This document shows, piece after piece, positions 42,847-51,488 of a DNA stretch of 64,000 nucleotides; positions within the stretch are counted from its first letter, which is position 1, and each line of letters begins with the position of its first letter. Under the pieces are notes generated by a model that searched no databases, had not been told where the DNA came from, and worked only from the letters and a program-made list of their open reading frames with translations. The position numbers and the translations under genes were made by a program. The DNA is from an alpha proteobacterium BAL199 (GTDB taxonomy: Bacteria > Pseudomonadota > Alphaproteobacteria > Thalassobaculales > Thalassobaculaceae), in contig ABHC01000001.1 in NCBI GenBank assembly GCA_000171835.1, positions 434,001 to 498,000 on the forward strand. Reading direction: 5' to 3'.

Positions 42847-43809
42847 TTACTTGCACGTATATGAGACGCCATTTGCGGCGTCGATCTTGCGGATAACATC
42901 CCAGTGCGACTTGTAGGTGATCGGGATGAATTGCTCCTCGCCGGAGCGGGCGAACTCTTCCTTCAAAGCAGAGCCTTCCCAGTCGTAGGTGAAGAACGCT
43001 TCCTTGATCTTCTCTTGCAGTGCCGGCTTCAGATTGTAGACATAGCCGAATCCAGTAGTCGGGAAGGTCTGCGACTTGTAGATCGACACTACCTGATCGG
43101 CCTTGATCACGTCGCGAGCGATCATCCGGGTCATCACCGAGTTGGCGATCGCGGCGGCCGGGTAGTCCTTGTTGGCGACGCCGAGCACGGAGTTGTCGTG
43201 CTTGCCGGAGAACACCGGCTCGAAGTCCTTGCCGGCTTCCAGGTTGTACTCGGCCTTCAGGATCGCCGACGGTGCCTTGAATCCGGAGTTCGAGGTTTGG
43301 GCGGTGAAGGCCATTTTCTTGCCCTTGATGTCCTCGACCTTTGTAATTCCGCTGCCCGGGTAGGTGATTATCTCCATCTCATATCCGAAATGGCCATCCT
43401 TGCTGGCCATGATTGCGAACGACACGAAGCCGGCGCAGTTCACCGCCAGCGGGTTGGAGCCGGTGTTGAAGCCGGCGACGTGCAGGCGGCCGGCGCGCAT
43501 GGCCTCGATCTGGGCGGCGTTGGACTGAACCGGGAAGAACTGCGCCTTCTTACCTGTCACCTTCTCCATGTGGCGGAGGAACCCATCCCACACCTTGGCA
43601 TAGACAGCGGGATCCTCGACCGGGGTGTAGGCGAAGATCAGCGTGTCGGGGTCGACCTGTTGGCTGGCGTCGGCCGGCGTGTCAGCGACCAGATCACCGT
43701 TCTCGTCCTTGAACCGTGAATCCAGCGCCGAGCCGGGATGCGACCAGGCCAGCACGGTGGCCATGACGGCCGCCACACCGGAAGCTTTCAGGAACGCGCG
43801 TCGAATCAT
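42847..43809 (-). CDS. phnD: Phosphonate ABC transporter substrate-binding protein
   Basis: The product has 320 residues. The N-terminus has a twin-arginine-like signal (MIRRAFLKASGVAAVMATVL), then the periplasmic binding fold with LIFAYTPVEDPAVYAKVWDG, FFPVQSNAAQIEAMRAGRLH and GKKMAFTAQTSNSGFKAPSA. It is of the PhnD family. It captures a phosphonate-like ligand in the periplasm and delivers it to PhnE. No C-P lyase, phosphonatase or phosphite dehydrogenase gene lies in the window, so the true ligand may be phosphite, phosphate or a phosphate ester. It leads the seven-gene run. Confidence 0.92.
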   Translation of the reverse strand: MIRRAFLKASGVAAVMATVLAWSHPGSALDSRFKDENGDLVADTPADASQQVDPDTLIFAYTPVEDPAVYAKVWDGFLRHMEKVTGKKAQFFPVQSNAAQIEAMRAGRLHVAGFNTGSNPLAVNCAGFVSFAIMASKDGHFGYEMEIITYPGSGITKVEDIKGKKMAFTAQTSNSGFKAPSAILKAEYNLEAGKDFEPVFSGKHDNSVLGVANKDYPAAAIANSVMTRMIARDVIKADQVVSIYKSQTFPTTGFGYVYNLKPALQEKIKEAFFTYDWEGSALKEEFARSGEEQFIPITYKSHWDVIRKIDAANGVSYTCK

Positions 43810-43988
43810 CTCTTTCCCTCCCTAAGGGTTATTGTTGCCACGGGCTTGGTTGCCGACGTGTCGCGCCGATCCGAACCACATTTCGACAATGCTACAAGCA
43901 TCGAAACGTCGATTGGGCAAAATTTTCGATTCCGAGCATAATCATGTTCGAAGCGAATACCACTCCGAACGCGTCGGCTTCTGTTCGA

Positions 43989-45101
43989 TCAGAGCCGTGC
44001 GAAGTGGTTGTCGAACGCCAGGCCGGCGATCGGGGTGATCGTCGTGCGCTTCAGCGACGCGTGTGGGGCGAGAGGTCCAATCGCACCGGCGCCGTCCCTG
44101 ATCCACAGGCGGTCGGTCCCTGGTTCATTGCCGAGACCGCAGGCGTCGGGAGCCGCCACAAGCCCGATCATGTGCTGGTCCTGCAGGTCCCATACCCCGA
44201 CCCGCCCGCCCCGCGGGAAGCTGGCGGCCAGATAGCGGCCGGTGGCGTCGATCGCCAGGTCACCGACATAGTTGCGGGTGTCGGCCGGCGCGGCGGATCC
44301 CTGGCTAAGCAGGGTGACTGCCCCGTTGGGTGCCCATGTCCCGGCCAGCGGAACCGTGTCGCCCGCCGGCCCCTCATACTGCATGCCGAAGCCGATGGTG
44401 CCGTCCGGTCCCATCGCCAGGTGCCGGATGCTGAGCTGGTGCAACTCGCTCGGCAGGGTCAGCCGGCGCAGTAGCGCTCCGGTCTTAGCGTCGACCAGGC
44501 TCATTGACGGTTCCATGGTCGACAGGTTCAGTTTGGCGCGTCCGCTGTCCGGGTGGGTCAGCAGCCCACCATTGGCGATCATCAGGGTCCGCCCGTCCGG
44601 ATTGAGCGCCAGATCGTGCGGGCCGATTCCCTGGGCGTCAATTTCGCCGACCCGGGCGTAGCTGTCGGCTGCGTCCCACACGCCGATCACCCCACGCCCG
44701 CCGTCGTAGTCGTTCTCGGTGGTGTACAGCAGCCGCTCGCGGGTATCGAAAACCGCGTGGCCGTACAAGTGCCGGCCGTCCGGTGCCGCGAGCCGGCGGC
44801 GGATCGACCCGTCGATCAAATCGACCACCACCAGCATCCGGCCGGGCCGCCGGGCCATCACCACGACCTCGCCCCGGCTGGCTGCGATCACCGGCTCGTG
44901 GCCGCGGTCCGGCAACGGGGTGGCAAAGCGAACCGAACCGTCCGGCTCGATCGCGACCACGGCGAAGCGCCGGTCGGGCAGGCGGGCGGTCGACACCAGC
45001 AATTGGGTATTGGCTTGTGCAAGCCGCGGGGTCAGCGCCAGCCCGAACCCCAGGACCGCCCCCCACAACAGGGCGCGGCGGTCAATCACCGTCGAGCGCA
45101 T
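43989..45101 (-). CDS. DUF1513 domain-containing exported beta-propeller protein
   Basis: The product has 370 residues. A twin-arginine-like signal (IDRRALLWGAVLGFGLALTP) precedes repeated propeller-blade-like segments such as GHAVFDTRERLLYTTENDYD and GIGPHDLALNPDGRTLMIANGG. The sequence matches DUF1513, whose members lie beside imelysin and di-heme proteins in many proteobacteria. It probably works in the periplasm as part of the same metal-uptake apparatus. Its start overlaps the divergent imelysin gene by 20 bp, and it is the last gene of the operon. The molecular role is unknown. Confidence 0.85.
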   Translation of the reverse strand: MRSTVIDRRALLWGAVLGFGLALTPRLAQANTQLLVSTARLPDRRFAVVAIEPDGSVRFATPLPDRGHEPVIAASRGEVVVMARRPGRMLVVVDLIDGSIRRRLAAPDGRHLYGHAVFDTRERLLYTTENDYDGGRGVIGVWDAADSYARVGEIDAQGIGPHDLALNPDGRTLMIANGGLLTHPDSGRAKLNLSTMEPSMSLVDAKTGALLRRLTLPSELHQLSIRHLAMGPDGTIGFGMQYEGPAGDTVPLAGTWAPNGAVTLLSQGSAAPADTRNYVGDLAIDATGRYLAASFPRGGRVGVWDLQDQHMIGLVAAPDACGLGNEPGTDRLWIRDGAGAIGPLAPHASLKRTTITPIAGLAFDNHFARL

Positions 45102-46164
45102 TGAAGCCGACCTTCAGGTTCAGGGCAGCGGCTAAGTCTTGCTGCGTCATGTCGCGCAGATGTCCCAGCACCACGGATAGATAGTCGAGCTTGCCGCGGG
45201 CAGCCTGGTCATACACCGCCTCTTCGATTGGTATGGTGACCGTCTCAGCCGCGGCGGCGGCGTTGTCGAACTCGAACGCCATGGAGCCGCCGATCCAGCC
45301 GAACTCGTCGGGCAGGGAGCGGGCAAACCCGGACGTGACGGTGAACGCCTTCAACGCCTTAATGTCGGCAGCCAGGACGGCCGGCGTCAGTCCGGACCGC
45401 CGGAACGGCGCGCCTAGTGGTCGCGCTGATTTCAACTCATCGCCCAGGGTCGGCTTCAGTTTCTGGTCCTGAACCACCTGCAGGCCGGTGCCGAGCGCAC
45501 GGTGCAGTTCGGACAAGGCTTCCGACGGCGTGCGGTACAGCGGATCGTCGCCACCGGGTGCCAGCAGGCGGGTGGCAAAGCCCTGTGGGTCGGACCACTC
45601 CTGCGAGACCGCATTTGCCAGATCGGTCAACGCCCGCGCGGCCGCAACGGAGTAGGCGCAGCGAAACGCACCGGCGTCGCCTGAGTCGCCGGCCGGGTCG
45701 CCGTCGCCGCCATACAGCAGGTATTCCAGCGCGGTCAGCCCCTGCAATGCCACGCTCTTACCCGCGAGTTGAGCTGGATCGGCAACGGTCGGGTCGCGGT
45801 CGGCGAGCGCCCGGCGGATCTGGCGCAGGCCGACGCCCTTGGGATCGGGCCAGAAGGCGATGCGTTCCAGCCGGTGCTGGTCGATCAGCGGGCCGAACCG
45901 CAGAAACTGAATACCGCTCCAGCCTTCGACGGCGGTCCGGAAGGCGGTGTCTAACGGCTGGCGGGTGTCCGGCGCCGGCGCCTTGCAGAACCGGGCGACC
46001 GTATCTTCCAGTGCGCGAGCGTCCTCGGCAAAGCGGATGAAGGCCGGGCGGACGTAGTCCGAGACACCGTGCGCCACGATCGCTGCATCGCGGGCCTGAT
46101 CGTCGGCCATCGCCGGTCCGATGCAGGCGACCAGGACGGTAAGGCAGATCAACAGACGCCGCAT
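45082..46164 (-). CDS. Imelysin family protein with altered GxHxxE motif
   Basis: The product has 360 residues with start at 46164 and signal peptide MRRLLICLTVLVACIGPAMA. It has the imelysin (peptidase M75-like, EfeO-related) helical-bundle pattern, including WSGIQFLRFGPLI and LQGLTALEYLLYGGD. The usual GxHxxE metal motif reads GLTALE at 142-147, so the histidine is replaced by threonine while the glutamate is kept. It follows the DUF1111 gene by one base and overlaps DUF1513. It is shorter and more divergent than the imelysin at 50094, and may be a structural partner rather than the metal binder. Confidence 0.85.
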   Translation of the reverse strand: MRRLLICLTVLVACIGPAMADDQARDAAIVAHGVSDYVRPAFIRFAEDARALEDTVARFCKAPAPDTRQPLDTAFRTAVEGWSGIQFLRFGPLIDQHRLERIAFWPDPKGVGLRQIRRALADRDPTVADPAQLAGKSVALQGLTALEYLLYGGDGDPAGDSGDAGAFRCAYSVAAARALTDLANAVSQEWSDPQGFATRLLAPGGDDPLYRTPSEALSELHRALGTGLQVVQDQKLKPTLGDELKSARPLGAPFRRSGLTPAVLAADIKALKAFTVTSGFARSLPDEFGWIGGSMAFEFDNAAAAAETVTIPIEEAVYDQAARGKLDYLSVVLGHLRDMTQQDLAAALNLKVGFNALDGD

Positions 46165-46165
46165 G

Positions 46166-47365
46166 TCACAACCCTTCCAGATAGGCCAGCAGGCGCGCCG
46201 TCTCGTCCGGCGCCAGGGCCAGATATCGGCGGCGCGCGTCGGCTGCTTCGCCGTCGTGCCAGCGTATGGCTTCGTCGACGGTAGCGGCCCTGGCGTCATG
46301 CAGGAACCGGTCACCCCGTCGCACCCCGGCTCCCAGCCCCCACAGCGGCGCCGTGCGCCACTCCGCCGGCAACGCGCTCCCTTCAGGGAAGCTGCCAGCG
46401 AGCCCCGGGCCGAGGTCGTGCAGCAGCAGGTCGGTGAAGGCCGGGACCGACCGACCGCTGGCGTCGCTTAGCGCTGGAACGTGGCAGGCGGCACAACCGG
46501 CTTTCAGGAACACTGCAACTCCGTCCGCATCGGCCGACGATGCCGGGGCGGGTAGTGCCGCGACATAGGCGACCAGCGCCCGCAGGGCGGCGGCTGGGAT
46601 TTCCACACCCTCGGCGTGGCCGCTGTCGCCGTGCGGCGCGGTCGTGCAGGCGGTCTCGGCGCTAGTGCAGTCGCCGGCGTGAGTCCGCCGATGCGGCGTG
46701 GAGAGGCCAAGGTCGGTGACCAGCGCCGCTTCGGTCTGCGTGGTGATCGTCGGTTCCATCGCCTTCCAGCCGAACCGTCCGGTGCCCAAGCGGCCGGAGA
46801 TGCCGTCGCCGTCGCGGTCGTGGGGATCGGCCAAGACCTCCAGCATCGCCTGCGGGATCCGGGCGAGCCACCCGACCCCGCGCAGCGATGGCGCGCGCCG
46901 CGCCTCGATCCGGGTGTCGGGGGCGAGCGGGCCATACGCCAGGGCGTCGAGCCGGACGGCTGTAACGGTCGGGCCGAGGGTAGGATCGGGCGACGGCACG
47001 AGATCGAACGCCACCGCCGCTTCTGGCGCGACGAGCGCGGTACCGAGCCGCTGGATCTGCAGGCCATAGACCGGGTCGCCGGGACCGGCATTGGAGCCGA
47101 GACGCACCACCAGTTCGGATGGGTCGATGCTGCCGTCGGCTCGCGCCGCAGTCTTGGATCCGCCGCCGCTAGCGTGGCAGGCTGCGCAGGATCGGGCTGA
47201 ATGCAGTGGGCCCAGGCCGTCGCTGCCCAGCGTCGAGGCCGGTGCCGGGACCCACATCCGGTCGAACAACGCCTTGCCGACCGCGACGTCCAGCGGTTCA
47301 GCCACGGCACCGACGGTGGCTAATCCGAGGGCCAGAGCGAGGGCGGGGATGAGCGCGCACCTCAT
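46166..47365 (-). CDS. Di-heme oxidoreductase family (DUF1111) periplasmic c-type cytochrome
   Basis: The product has 399 residues. A signal peptide (MRCALIPALALALGLATVGA) is followed by two heme-binding CxxCH motifs, CAACH at 60-64 and CAACH at 291-295, spaced as in the DUF1111 di-heme group distantly related to MauG and cytochrome c peroxidases. Between them are RRAPSLRGVGWLARIP and a calcium-like DRDGDGISGRLG. It probably passes electrons in the periplasm, perhaps to or from iron. Its start overlaps the multicopper oxidase stop by four bases (ATGA). Confidence 0.9.
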   Translation of the reverse strand: MRCALIPALALALGLATVGAVAEPLDVAVGKALFDRMWVPAPASTLGSDGLGPLHSARSCAACHASGGGSKTAARADGSIDPSELVVRLGSNAGPGDPVYGLQIQRLGTALVAPEAAVAFDLVPSPDPTLGPTVTAVRLDALAYGPLAPDTRIEARRAPSLRGVGWLARIPQAMLEVLADPHDRDGDGISGRLGTGRFGWKAMEPTITTQTEAALVTDLGLSTPHRRTHAGDCTSAETACTTAPHGDSGHAEGVEIPAAALRALVAYVAALPAPASSADADGVAVFLKAGCAACHVPALSDASGRSVPAFTDLLLHDLGPGLAGSFPEGSALPAEWRTAPLWGLGAGVRRGDRFLHDARAATVDEAIRWHDGEAADARRRYLALAPDETARLLAYLEGL

Positions 47366-48837
47366 GTGACGGTCACGTAGCCCATCATCCCGGTGTCCTG
47401 ATGCTCTATGATGTGGCAGTGGAACATCCAGCGGCCCGGGTTGTCGGCGACGAAGGCGATCCGCACCCGCTCCTTCGGGGTCAGGAGCACGGTGTCAGCC
47501 CAATGCACCGGCCGGTTGACCTTATTGGAGTCCAGCACCTTGAAGGTGTGGCCGTGCAGGTGGATCGGGTGCATGTGCGGCGTGACGTTGTGCAGCTCGA
47601 ACTCATAGGTTCGGCCACGCGTTAGCTCGGCCAATGGCGGCGGCGGAAATTCGTGCCCGCGCTCCGGCCAGGATTGCTTGTTGATCGCCCAATAGGTGGT
47701 TGGGTTCAGGCACAACGACTGGCCCAGGTCGATGACTTCGCCGTTCGGCGCCGCCACGGTGCGGTTCACGGCGGTCGAGCTGAAGGTGAACGGCAGAACC
47801 TCCGCGTTCCGCAGGTCCGGCTCGGGCAGGTGCGGGGCGTACAGTGGAGCGGGGCTGAAATCGGCCGTCGTTTCCGTCGCCGGGCCGTCGCCGACCAGGG
47901 TCATCAAGGTCACCGGGTCCTTGGCGAAGTAATCCACGATCCGGGCGGTTTCGCCGGATTTCGGTGCTCGGACCACCAGGTCCAGGCGCATCGCCGGCCC
48001 CATCCGCCAGTCGACCAGCGGGAACGGCGACACGGCGTTGCCGTCGGTAGCGATCACTGCGGCGTCGGCGCCCTCCACACCGATCTGGGAGACCCGGGTG
48101 ACGTCGAGGTTGAGGACCCGCACACGAATGTCCTGACCAGCCGGAACCCGAACCGTCGGCGCTGGTCGGAAGTCGGTCGACCGCACCGTGCCGAAGGTGC
48201 CTGCCTTGGCGGCCCCGGCATCGGTCAGGAAGTCTAGGAATTCGCCGGTCGTCTCGTCGATCCGCCAGTCTTTCAGCAGGCACAGCACGTCGGCGGCGTA
48301 GGGGGTCGGTGCATCGCCGTCGACGATCAGCACACCGGCCAGCCCGCGGCCGAGTTGTTCGACCGTGTTGCAATGCGGGTGGAAGAAGAAGGTACCGGTA
48401 TCGGGCAGGGCGAAGCGGTAGTCGAATGTCTCGCCCGGTTCGAGGGGCTTCTGGGTGATGTAGGGGACGCCATCCATGGCGTTCTGCAGCCGGATGCCGT
48501 GCCAGTGCACCGAGGTGTGTTCGGACAGGCGGTTCTCCAACCGGGCTTCCAGGGTGTCGCCGCGCCGGGCGTGGATCACCGTCAGCGGGTCTTCGCCGAA
48601 GGTCCACAGCGGCGATGCCGGCCGGTTGGTGCCGAGCAGCCGGACCGGTCGCGGCGCCGCTGTCAGCGTCGTCCGGCGAATCGTCGGCGCAACGGGGTTT
48701 GGGGCTTTTGGAAGTGGTGTCAGGGGTTGAGTGCGAGCCGCCAATCCGCCTACCGACAGAACGCTCACGGCGGCCGAACCGCCGATCAGGAAGCGGCGGC
48801 GGCTGTGTCTCGATGCATGGCTTCGGTCGACCGTCAT
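47362..48837 (-). CDS. Multicopper oxidase with twin-arginine signal (CueO/ferroxidase-like)
   Basis: The product has 491 residues. The Tat signal SRRRFLIGGSAAVSVLSVGG precedes three cupredoxin domains. All four copper-ligand motifs are intact: HWHG at 111-114, HPHC at 153-156, HPIHLHGH at 423-430 and HCHIIEHQDTGM at 473-484, with a methionine axial to the type 1 copper. It oxidises Cu(I), Fe(II) or phenolics with reduction of oxygen to water in the periplasm. It sits between DUF2325 and the di-heme protein in an imelysin operon, so ferroxidase activity feeding iron uptake is a reasonable guess. No methionine-rich copper insert is evident. Confidence 0.92.
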   Translation of the reverse strand: MTVDRSHASRHSRRRFLIGGSAAVSVLSVGGLAARTQPLTPLPKAPNPVAPTIRRTTLTAAPRPVRLLGTNRPASPLWTFGEDPLTVIHARRGDTLEARLENRLSEHTSVHWHGIRLQNAMDGVPYITQKPLEPGETFDYRFALPDTGTFFFHPHCNTVEQLGRGLAGVLIVDGDAPTPYAADVLCLLKDWRIDETTGEFLDFLTDAGAAKAGTFGTVRSTDFRPAPTVRVPAGQDIRVRVLNLDVTRVSQIGVEGADAAVIATDGNAVSPFPLVDWRMGPAMRLDLVVRAPKSGETARIVDYFAKDPVTLMTLVGDGPATETTADFSPAPLYAPHLPEPDLRNAEVLPFTFSSTAVNRTVAAPNGEVIDLGQSLCLNPTTYWAINKQSWPERGHEFPPPPLAELTRGRTYEFELHNVTPHMHPIHLHGHTFKVLDSNKVNRPVHWADTVLLTPKERVRIAFVADNPGRWMFHCHIIEHQDTGMMGYVTVT

Positions 48838-48841
48838 GATT

Positions 48842-50068
48842 CTATCCAGCGACCGCCCGGTTCCCTCCTTCGGGCGCGGGCGGCGGCTTCAGTCCCAGTT
48901 CCATCAGTGCCCGCGCGAAGCAGCTTCGGCTGGCCGATTTCAGCGGTAGGAACACTTTGGAATGGCGCTGGCACAGATGTTTGACCCGCAGGCAGGCGGA
49001 ATGGCTGATGCAGTCCACTGGGCATAGCACCGCGTCGGCTCGTTCGACCAGATCGTCGATGCGCTGCAGGGTTTCTTCTTTGCCGCCGTCATGGTGCACG
49101 AAGGTGGCTTGGCGCCGTTCTGCGATGTCGCGCAGATGGGGCACCAGTCCCGGCCGACCGCCGACATAGAGCAACCGGCACGCTCCACCTGGTACGCGCG
49201 GCGGCAGCGACGGCGATAGGTCTTCGATGGAAGGCGCAGGCTGCGATGCCGGTTGCGGCTTGTGCCGAAGAGCCGCCACCTCGCGGTTCAGGCGCTCGAC
49301 GTCAGCTTCCAGATCACGTGCCCGCGTGCGGGCACCGACCAAGCTACGTTCCCGCTTGGCAAGCCTGCGTTCGAGCCGGTCGGCCGGGATGGGAGCGGGT
49401 TCGGCACGGGTGCCGATGGCTTCGGCGACGGTCAGGCGCTCGGACAGGACGGCGATGCGTCGGTCTCGCTCGTCGACCGCGGCCTGGGCTTCCTGGGCGG
49501 AACGGCCGATGCGTGTAAGTCGCTCGCGCAGCTCGGAGTTGTCGCGTTCCAATTGGTCGGCCCGGCTGGCGTGGTCGCGCACCGCCGCTCCCTGCAGGTG
49601 CGACATCATGTGGACCTCGCCAAACACCCGGGCGCGCAGATCGTTGGGGACATGCCGGTGCGTCAGCAGGGCCCAGTACCCCCCGGCTATCCGGCCGGAC
49701 GCCTTGAAATCACCCCAGAGCGCTTCCAGGGCGGCGGTGTCGGTGAGCCGGCCTACCCGGCGCAACGCGCCTTCATATCGGTGGTCGAGTAGCCGTTGCA
49801 GGGCGCGGGCGACCGCTCCCTCCTGGGTGGCCTGCTGCACGAAATAACCGTGAATCTCGTAATCAGTCGCTTGGACCGGCGGCGTCAGGTGAAGCTTGCG
49901 CGCCAGGGCCTTCAGGTCCGGGGTGGCGAGGCAGGTGCCGAGGATCGAACAGTGAAACCCGCCGCCGATTTCCCAGAGCTTCAGCCGGCCGCTCGACGAC
50001 ACGACCTCGCACGCAGCGACGCTGTCGCGCGCAGGATCGTAGTTCGTGAGACGGCCGGCGGAGCCCAT
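48842..50068 (-). CDS. DUF2325 domain-containing protein
   Basis: The product has 408 residues without a signal peptide, so it is probably cytoplasmic. The N-terminal half is helical. A coiled-coil-like segment (about 165-265) is rich in R, E, A and L: QLERDNSELRERLTRIGRSA. The C-terminal DUF2325 domain (about 295-390) has LLYVGGRPGLVPHLRD, FVHHDGGKEETL, and a cysteine-rich CPVDCISHSACLRVKHLC that could bind metal. The biochemical role of DUF2325 is not established. It follows the first imelysin gene by 25 bp and precedes the multicopper oxidase by 4 bp, so it may sense or regulate. Confidence 0.82.
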   Translation of the reverse strand: MGSAGRLTNYDPARDSVAACEVVSSSGRLKLWEIGGGFHCSILGTCLATPDLKALARKLHLTPPVQATDYEIHGYFVQQATQEGAVARALQRLLDHRYEGALRRVGRLTDTAALEALWGDFKASGRIAGGYWALLTHRHVPNDLRARVFGEVHMMSHLQGAAVRDHASRADQLERDNSELRERLTRIGRSAQEAQAAVDERDRRIAVLSERLTVAEAIGTRAEPAPIPADRLERRLAKRERSLVGARTRARDLEADVERLNREVAALRHKPQPASQPAPSIEDLSPSLPPRVPGGACRLLYVGGRPGLVPHLRDIAERRQATFVHHDGGKEETLQRIDDLVERADAVLCPVDCISHSACLRVKHLCQRHSKVFLPLKSASRSCFARALMELGLKPPPAPEGGNRAVAG

Positions 50069-50093
50069 TCTGGTTTTCCTCGATCCGGCTCGG

Positions 50094-51383
50094 TCAGTTC
50101 TTGCCGACGGTGCCGGGGTTGTCGAGGCTGTCGGACCCTTCGATCTGGATCGACAGGTTGAGGGCGGTGACCACCCGCTCGGTCGCCCGCGTCTGGGCGA
50201 CCAGGCCGTCGATGACGTCCTGGACGATCTTGTTTCCGGCTTCGTTGCCTTCGCCGATCATCTGGTCGTAGGCCATCGTGCCCTTGTCGGCCGTGTCCTT
50301 CATCACCTGCATCTTCGCCGAGGTGGTGGCCAGGGCGGCTGTCATTTCCTTGGCGGCGGCCGGATCCTTGGCGGCGGCAAGGTCGAGAATGCCGGGTCCC
50401 TTGATCACCGACTTGTCGCTGCGGACATACCGGCCGCTGGCCAGTGCGACCATGCCGACCTGATCGTAGTAGTGCGAGTTGTGGGTGTTGTCGGAAAAGC
50501 AGTCATGCTCCTCCTCCGGATCGTGCAGGATCAGGCCAAGCTTCATGCGCTCGCCCGCCAACTCGCCGTAGGACAGGCTGCCGATGCCGGTCAGGATGGT
50601 TGCCAACCCACCCTCTGGACCCTTGGCCTCCAACTCGGCGCGCGCCGGACCGCCGGGAGCCCAGTTGGCGACCATCTCGGCGAGGTCGTCGACCAGCAGG
50701 TCGGTGGCGGCAACCAGATAGGCGGCGCGGCGGTCGCAATTGCCGTTGGTGCACTTCCTGGTGTCGAAATCGGTGTGTGGCCGGTTGCCGGCACCGGGTC
50801 CGGTGCCGTTTAGATCCTGGCCCCACAACAGGAATTCGATAGCGTGATAGCCGATCGAGACGTTGGCCTCGACCTCCTGGGCCTCGTGCAACTCGGCAAT
50901 CAGCTTCTTGTCGATCTTGCTGGCGTCGACCATGGTCGCGCCGATCCGGATCTTCTTGTTGGCGATGACGTTCGCCGTGTAGAGCGGGTTGTGGTCGGCC
51001 TCGGTGCCGTAGCCCGCGTCGACGTAGTCGATCAACCCTTCGTCCAGTGGCCAGGCGTTCACCCGGCCTTCCCAGTCGTCGACGATGGCGTTGCCGAACC
51101 GCAGCGCCTCGGTTTGCTGGTAGGCCGGCCGGGCGGCGATCCAGGCGACGCGCGCCGCCTTCAGGTTCTTCGCCGATGGTGTCTTCGCCAAGGCTCGGAC
51201 GGCCGACTTCAAGGTGACGGCGCTGGCATGCGCGTCCTGGTACATGGCGTGGGCGATCGCCTCGTAGTTGGCGATCACCGCCTTGGCATCCACTGCGGCG
51301 GCGTGCGCGCCGATCGGGAGCGCCCCGATGCTGGCGACGGAAAGCGTGACCGCCAGGGCGGCGGTACGAACTAGCGATGTCAT
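50094..51383 (-). CDS. Imelysin family periplasmic protein (EfeO/ICMP-related)
   Basis: The product has 429 residues with start at 51383. A signal peptide (MTSLVRTAALAVTLSVASIG, then AHA) is followed by two imelysin bundles. The family motif GxHxxE is intact as GYHAIE at 178-183, in VSIGYHAIEFLLWGQD. The second-half motif LGLILHDPEEEHDCFSDNTH carries further acidic and histidine ligands. Imelysins bind iron and are often iron-regulated. This is the first gene of the operon. A good sigma-70 promoter lies at 51460-51488 with a palindrome between its boxes. It most likely captures Fe in the periplasm. Confidence 0.9.
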   Translation of the reverse strand: MTSLVRTAALAVTLSVASIGALPIGAHAAAVDAKAVIANYEAIAHAMYQDAHASAVTLKSAVRALAKTPSAKNLKAARVAWIAARPAYQQTEALRFGNAIVDDWEGRVNAWPLDEGLIDYVDAGYGTEADHNPLYTANVIANKKIRIGATMVDASKIDKKLIAELHEAQEVEANVSIGYHAIEFLLWGQDLNGTGPGAGNRPHTDFDTRKCTNGNCDRRAAYLVAATDLLVDDLAEMVANWAPGGPARAELEAKGPEGGLATILTGIGSLSYGELAGERMKLGLILHDPEEEHDCFSDNTHNSHYYDQVGMVALASGRYVRSDKSVIKGPGILDLAAAKDPAAAKEMTAALATTSAKMQVMKDTADKGTMAYDQMIGEGNEAGNKIVQDVIDGLVAQTRATERVVTALNLSIQIEGSDSLDNPGTVGKN

Positions 51384-51459
51384 CCGGTAACTCCCCGGTG
51401 CTGGGCTCAATGCTCGGACACCGTACCGGTTGCCGAGGCGCGGCAGGCGCTGCGCCGTA

Positions 51460-51488
51460 TCTTTATTGCGAACGCCTCGCACTTTCAA
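51460..51488 (-). promoter_or_regulatory. Promoter of the imelysin operon with operator in the spacer
   Basis: On the minus strand, TTGAAA (51483-51488) and TAAAGA (51460-51465) are separated by exactly 17 bp. The spacer overlaps an inverted repeat TGCGA-ACGCC-TCGCA (51467-51481), a position suited to repression. It does not match the Irr, RirA or Fur consensus I know. Confidence 0.55.

Noticed and set aside
43810-43988. Pho-box upstream of phnD
   Set aside because: I expected CTGTCAT-type repeats before this transport operon but found only an AAAATTTT palindrome, so no Pho control is claimed.
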